A stretch of 64,000 bases of DNA from Kalmusia sp. IMI 367209 (Eukaryota; Ascomycota; Dothideomycetes; Pleosporales; Didymosphaeriaceae). Shown here in pieces: positions 59,301 to 64,000 of this stretch. How positions within the stretch are numbered: position 1 is the stretch's first letter; each line of letters opens with the position of its first letter. Under the pieces are notes generated by a model. It saw only the letters and a program-made list of their open reading frames with translations. It was not told the origin of the DNA and did no database searches. The position numbers and the translations under genes are program-made. The stretch lies in the NCBI GenBank assembly GCA_027946365.1, contig JAPEUQ010000009.1:1116001-1180000 (forward strand), written 5' to 3'.

Positions 59301-62300
59301 CTCGTCGCATAATCTGTGGAATTCCGGCTGCGTCTCTTGTTTCGCATGGAGTTTGAGCAGTGACATGAATGTCTGGAAGAACACTCGTCGCGGTGTCGGC
59401 GCATCGCTGACAGCTTTGATTGTCGCATCGAGTTGTTCTCGCTGTTCGGCATTTTGCCAAACTTCGAAATGCCTCCAGGTTGCTTCCAGATAGAGGTCGT
59501 TGAAATTTTCGTGTTTGGCAAAATCACTCAACACTTCCCATTGCTGCAGTTTCTGAGCGCAAACAACCCAGTGGTCCTCCCAAAGCATATACTCGCCCGT
59601 GGAGAAGGGAAGAACACTAGTCCTTGCTTTGATCTGCGCAGCTTCATACATTTGTTGGGCCTTATCCCAGATCCCGATCTGCTCATATGAAAGTGCGGCG
59701 TTGCTCTCGATGAATTGACACCGTCGCCGCCAGGTACCATAAAACAAGTCGTCCTCTTGCAAGCCTGTGTAAATCTCGAGTAAAGCATCGAGGTTGCTCT
59801 CTCTTAGTTTCTCAGTATCAACGATAGGAGCGATTGCAGAGTCCTCCATGTAAACGGCGCCGGTGTACCAAGCGTTGTACGTACGGGCTAGATACTTCAT
59901 AATGTGTGGCGGAAACTTAACCCGTGGCTTTGCATGCACTATGGCATCTAGCATGCTTGCGACACAGTTCGGACGCTTGTCAATCTGGCGTGAATGAAAA
60001 TCCTTAGTAAGCAGTGCTGCAATGCCCTTCTCTAGGTCGCTTTGGTCGTCCTTCGTCAGAGCTGTCCAAGCAAGCGGAAAGAACGCAACCCATATGTCAT
60101 GCGCAAGATTGCTGTCAGTGTGTTGCAGGTGTCCGAGTGGCTCAAAAGAGGTCCTTGATCTTGACATCGCCCAGTTGGCTGCAGAATCGGCGGTGGCTAT
60201 TGACAAGGTTTTCCAAGTCATCATCAATCATGACATCAGCTATTCTTGAGTCTTTACTATAGGTCCCAAATATCATGGAATTTTGCGGAAGCTTGAAGTC
60301 CTCTGGGTGAAGTTGTGCCGGCGTATTCATCTCTACCGAACCGAACATTAGGTGGATGACTTGACTAAGCCAATAGCTCTCGGCGAGCGTATCCCAACTC
60401 TGTGAGGCAAGAACATAGCTCAGTCTACTTGCTGCAGTACGGCTCAAGCTCTTGTCAAAAATGGTCATATAACGGTTGCGCATCTCGACGTCCTGTGCTC
60501 TGGTGCCAATAAGAAAGGCGTGCTCCATGCGCACTGTCAATTCCGAACGTGTGATCTTCGGATCTTCGTAGATTCGAATTACGAGATCAAGGAATCGGTT
60601 CAGCAGCGACGTATCCGGACGATGTTCAAACAGCAACATCTTGCTAAGTACTGCTGTCTTTTCCTTAAGTGTCGGTACAGGCTCTGTAGAGTGGAATATC
60701 CATTCTTCTACTAGATCAAGCACCTTCATGCACACAGTATTGCTCTGAGATCGTTCAACTAGGGACGCAAGGACGCTGAGATACGGCCTACGGTTTTCGC
60801 CAAGCTCGTTCATTCGGGTTGCAAGGATATCGACAACCTTGAGCACCAAATCGGTCTGAATCTCGATCTCGCGGGAGTCGGTTGGTGCACTAGCACCCTC
60901 GGGGCGGGCACCAGGAGGGGCGTTGGGTTGGCTAGGTTGGCCACTGTGGGTGGTGAGGTGGTCTTTTGCCATCTTCCCCTGAAACGCTTTCATGAGCTGC
61001 GGAATGTGTTGATCTATTTCCTCCGGTTGCTTCTGGCACAGTGTCCACAAGATATTGATGGCGCATACATTTGAGCCGTTCGAGAGAGCTTCGGTAGCCA
61101 CGGTTCCAAGGAGGCCAACGAACTCGGTTGAGGATGTTTCTTCAGTATTGCCTTCTTCGTCTTTGACAGGTTCTGGCATAACATCTAAAATACGCTTCAA
61201 GGTAGGCTGTAATTTTGAAGTGCCATCCTCATTGTCATCAGCGGCCTGCAGGCTGGCTTGCACATCGGCATTTTCGGAGCGGATAGGCTTGTCTAGCATT
61301 CTCTGGAACTGTGGCACGCGTTGGAGTACCCAGTCATCAGGCTTGACGTTGACAATGACCTTGACAATCTGGAGAGTGTTGATCATTCGAGTGGTGAACG
61401 CTTCTGTTTTATCGTCCTGTTTCATGTCCGCGACAAGGATCTCCTCGAGCTTCTTGCTGAGCATGAGATCCAAATCTAGGTCGTTCCATAAGCGGGGAGA
61501 TAGGAGATCGTGCAAAAGTTGCACGGCTTTCCTGCAGATCTCGGTGGGTTGCGGGTTGTTCGAAGGGGGGGCTGGGGTATCTTTGGGCTTTGGAGTTGCT
61601 ACAGGGTAGCGTTCTGGCAGATAGGCGATAAATTGGATGAGATACTTGATGAGCACCATGCGGATGTTGGGCTGAGCTACGAAGCCTTTGACTGGAGCGG
61701 GTGGCATTATAGAACCGTCTGCACGTCTTTTCGATGCTTGGGGTGATAGATACCGTGAACCGGTCAGCGCCGTACTGCCTCACCAGTGCAATTCTCTCAT
61801 CCATCTGACATAGAAAATCCCGACTTAGACCCAGGGCAAGCTGGCTTGCGGACGGATTTGCGCTGTCCAAACTCCGTAACATCATGAAAACCCTACCACA
61901 GGGACTGTCGCTTTGATGATAGCCATTGTACCCGTTCATGCTGTGGTAGGGATGTATGACGGCTTGCTTGGCCGAGATGCGACCAACAGGTCGTACACGA
62001 AGCAGTGCCTCGAGCAGATTTGAGACCGTAGTCATCTGGGATGTGACTGTTCAGCCATACGCTTCTTCCGCAGAAGCGCCATTAACTCAAGAGACTGCAT
62101 GACCAGTGCTTTCCCTTCATTCTGATGTGCTTTTAGGAGTGTTTGATAGACCTGGCTAGCAATTTTCATTGGCGTGTCATACACGGCAATGAAGAATGAT
62201 ATGACCACGTAAGCGGCATATTTATTGATAATATCTTCCAACCTGATGTACGCCCACGCGAAGCGGATGATATCTTTGCGAGTTTCTTGTATCGTGCTTG

Positions 62301-64000
62301 AGTAATGTTTCAACAACAATGTGGTCAGTTGAAGCAGTTCCATGCGCGAGTGGTCGACACCAAGTTGGGCAGTCTCTTCCGAGGTGTCAATCAAAGCCTG
62401 TGGCTTCCACAACCGGTTGTGTATTGTGTCCGTCATACTGCGGTCCACCAATTTCGTGCCCTTGGCTTCCCCGAACAGCGTGTCCCAATTGCGCTTGGCA
62501 TCCATAGCGAAAATTGGGTTGACTATATATCGGAATATGAACGTTTTGGTCTTCTGTGAAGAAGTCCGTCCAGTGTAAAGATCGATGCACTTGTGGACCA
62601 AGGTTCTCCAGTATTCGACCGACTCATTTGATACCATCTCTTCATAGATGAAATCAAACAGACGCGGATGTGCCTTTAATTCGTCGGAGGTGACCGCATC
62701 GATGAGGTCAAAAAAGAAGTCGAGGTTATCGGGGTCGTATCGTAAGTAGGTCGTGAACACAGTGATGATCTGTTCGCCAGCTTGTTCCGTCGCCAAACGC
62801 AGCTCGGGTTCGATGGTGTTTTGTCGCAGCTTCTTTTCCAATGAACGTGCAGCCTCAAAAAGGGCTTTTCTAAGGTCATCGTGGCCCACAAGCCACTCGC
62901 ACGTCTCCTTGAACTTGCTTAGCGCGTAGGCGACGTGTATAGCATTAAGCTGCGCTTGACACCTCTCCTTTTCTGAACCATCCAAGTTGAATGAGGATAT
63001 AAATTTCGGTGTATCCTTCATTAGTTCTTCTCGTAGCGCACCACTCTCAGGATTCCCGAGTAATTGGGCGAAGAACCTGCCTTGTGTCTCATCTTTGAGA
63101 TTGGGCGAGAAGTGGTCCCAAGCTTCCTTCGGATACATGCAAAGATACTTGATGAGTGGCTCCCGAAAGGGGCTGTAATGCGTTCGACGAAGGCCTGTTT
63201 CGAGTTCAATGACCTTCTCAATAGTCTGCTTGAGGAAGGCAATAGCAGCTGGCGGCAGGAGGTGGAAAATGTTGAAGACAGCTGTGACAATCTTCATCTT
63301 GGGATTCTGCTCGATCATCGAGAACGATATTTTCTGCAAGCTGACTGGATCTGCGATATTCTTGAGGTGATCAAGAAGCCGACTTCCGATCTCGACTTTG
63401 AAGTAATTCGTAAGAAGCTTCAATAGACGGGCCAGGCCATCCAGATTTTCCACAGAAAGCTTTCGCGGGTCCTGAAGATTAATTAAGATCGGTCGAAGGC
63501 CACTCTGAAGTACATCCTTCGGAAGCTTGTTCGTTGCAGAGATGACGCCAGAGAGGCCGGCATTCGCCGCTTCGATGACCTCCTCGGACTTTGAGTAGAG
63601 GCATTTGAAGAAAACTGCAATGATTCGAAGGAACGTTTGATTCGGAGGCGTAGAGCTGAATTCAGGGAAACCTTGCGCAGTTGAGAGCAGGCGGATGCAT
63701 GCAACTCGTAGATTTACAATATGTTCTGCATTTCGTTGTTCGAAAGGCTTGGTGGCAAGCCCTTCGTCCTCTGCGTCTGCCAATGCCAGTGACTCCATAA
63801 GAAGCCGGGTGAGCTGGTCATTGAATTCGAGTATGTTGTTCTTGAGCTTCAAGCAGAAAGTGATCGCGTCAATGTATGCTATTTGAATGCTGAATGGTAA
63901 AGCACGGAGGGGTTTCGTCCAGATTGGTATTACGAGTCTGTCCTTGACTGGCATAATGAGCTCATGCACTGCAAGACCGGTGACTTCAGAAAGGACATGA
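56334..64000 (-). CDS. TRA1: Tra1/TRRAP-like SAGA and NuA4 subunit, C-terminal portion
   Basis: Giant PIKK-family pseudokinase scaffold that binds activators and recruits SAGA and NuA4 acetyltransferases in the nucleus. The window holds the C-terminal part, more than 2,400 residues; the N-terminus lies beyond 64000. HEAT-repeat sequence (64000-62032) includes [19 protein letters not shown]. The segment from 61779 includes [17 protein letters not shown]. The FAT region spans most of 60140-57400. The PI3K-like domain includes [20 protein letters not shown], lacking the kinase HRD/DFG residues as expected for Tra1. The end is a FATC motif, [21 protein letters not shown] low-complexity Ser/Pro/Asn insert sits near 58000-58200. 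Two breaks occur. One extra base in the plus-strand A4 at 60144-60147 separates KIKDLF from [12 protein letters not shown]. Over 61780-62035 the frame is not continuous and the expected segment is not recognisable. Confidence 0.9.

Noticed and set aside
1..64000. tRNA, rRNA, CRISPR arrays and transposon terminal repeats
   Set aside because: Looked for tRNA B-box-like GGTTCGA contexts, spaced repeats and long inverted or direct repeats; none was convincing by eye.

Overview
The window is nuclear DNA from a filamentous ascomycete. GT-AG introns of about 38-170 nt interrupt most genes, several with CTAAC-type branch sites and CAG/TAG acceptors. Fungus-specific families are present (two Zn(II)2Cys6 regulators, a HET-domain protein, a DUF1295-type membrane protein, Cyk3), together with secreted plant cell wall and glycan hydrolases (GH28, GH92). 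A plant-associated Dothideomycete (Pleosporales-like) is my inference, not something the sequence proves.

Layout, left to right. 1-248: C-terminus of a basic protein (+). 1760-4329: Zn2Cys6 regulator (+). 5991-7462: RS-rich protein with a C-terminal J domain (+). 8417-10886: oxidosqualene cyclase ERG7 (-), with a (CA)30 microsatellite inside its last intron. 11697-12811: conserved Ser-rich protein (-). 15383-16284: DUF1295/steroid-reductase-like membrane protein (-). 17474-20666: ATP-dependent DNA ligase-domain protein (+) with an in-frame stop. 21477-24152: secreted GH92 alpha-mannosidase (+). 28588-28924: small two-exon protein (+). 30334-34085: ENA-type cation P-type ATPase (+). 34378-35532: NAD(P)-binding epimerase-like protein (-). 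36303-38265: cytosolic glutamyl-tRNA synthetase (-). 38477-38632: zinc-finger-like microprotein (+). 38736-42599: cytokinesis protein Cyk3 (-). 44572-45954: GH28 rhamnogalacturonase-like enzyme (+). 46456-47035: small Cys-containing secreted protein (-). 49728-51752: second Zn2Cys6 regulator (-). 52639-54999: HET-domain protein (-). 56334 to the right edge: Tra1, C-terminal part (-).

The genes do not form an obvious pathway cluster. This looks like ordinary chromosomal gene order mixing housekeeping genes (ERG7, GUS1, TRA1, CYK3) with accessory ones (GH28, secreted protein, HET, regulators) separated by 1-4 kb gene-poor stretches. I did not find a convincing undescribed system.

The most consequential observation concerns sequence quality or gene decay. 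At least six genes need single-base corrections, mostly in short homopolymers, to read as their families do, while neighbouring long genes are intact. Separately, the ligase-like gene carries a nonsense codon. No tRNA, rRNA, CRISPR or transposon was recognised.
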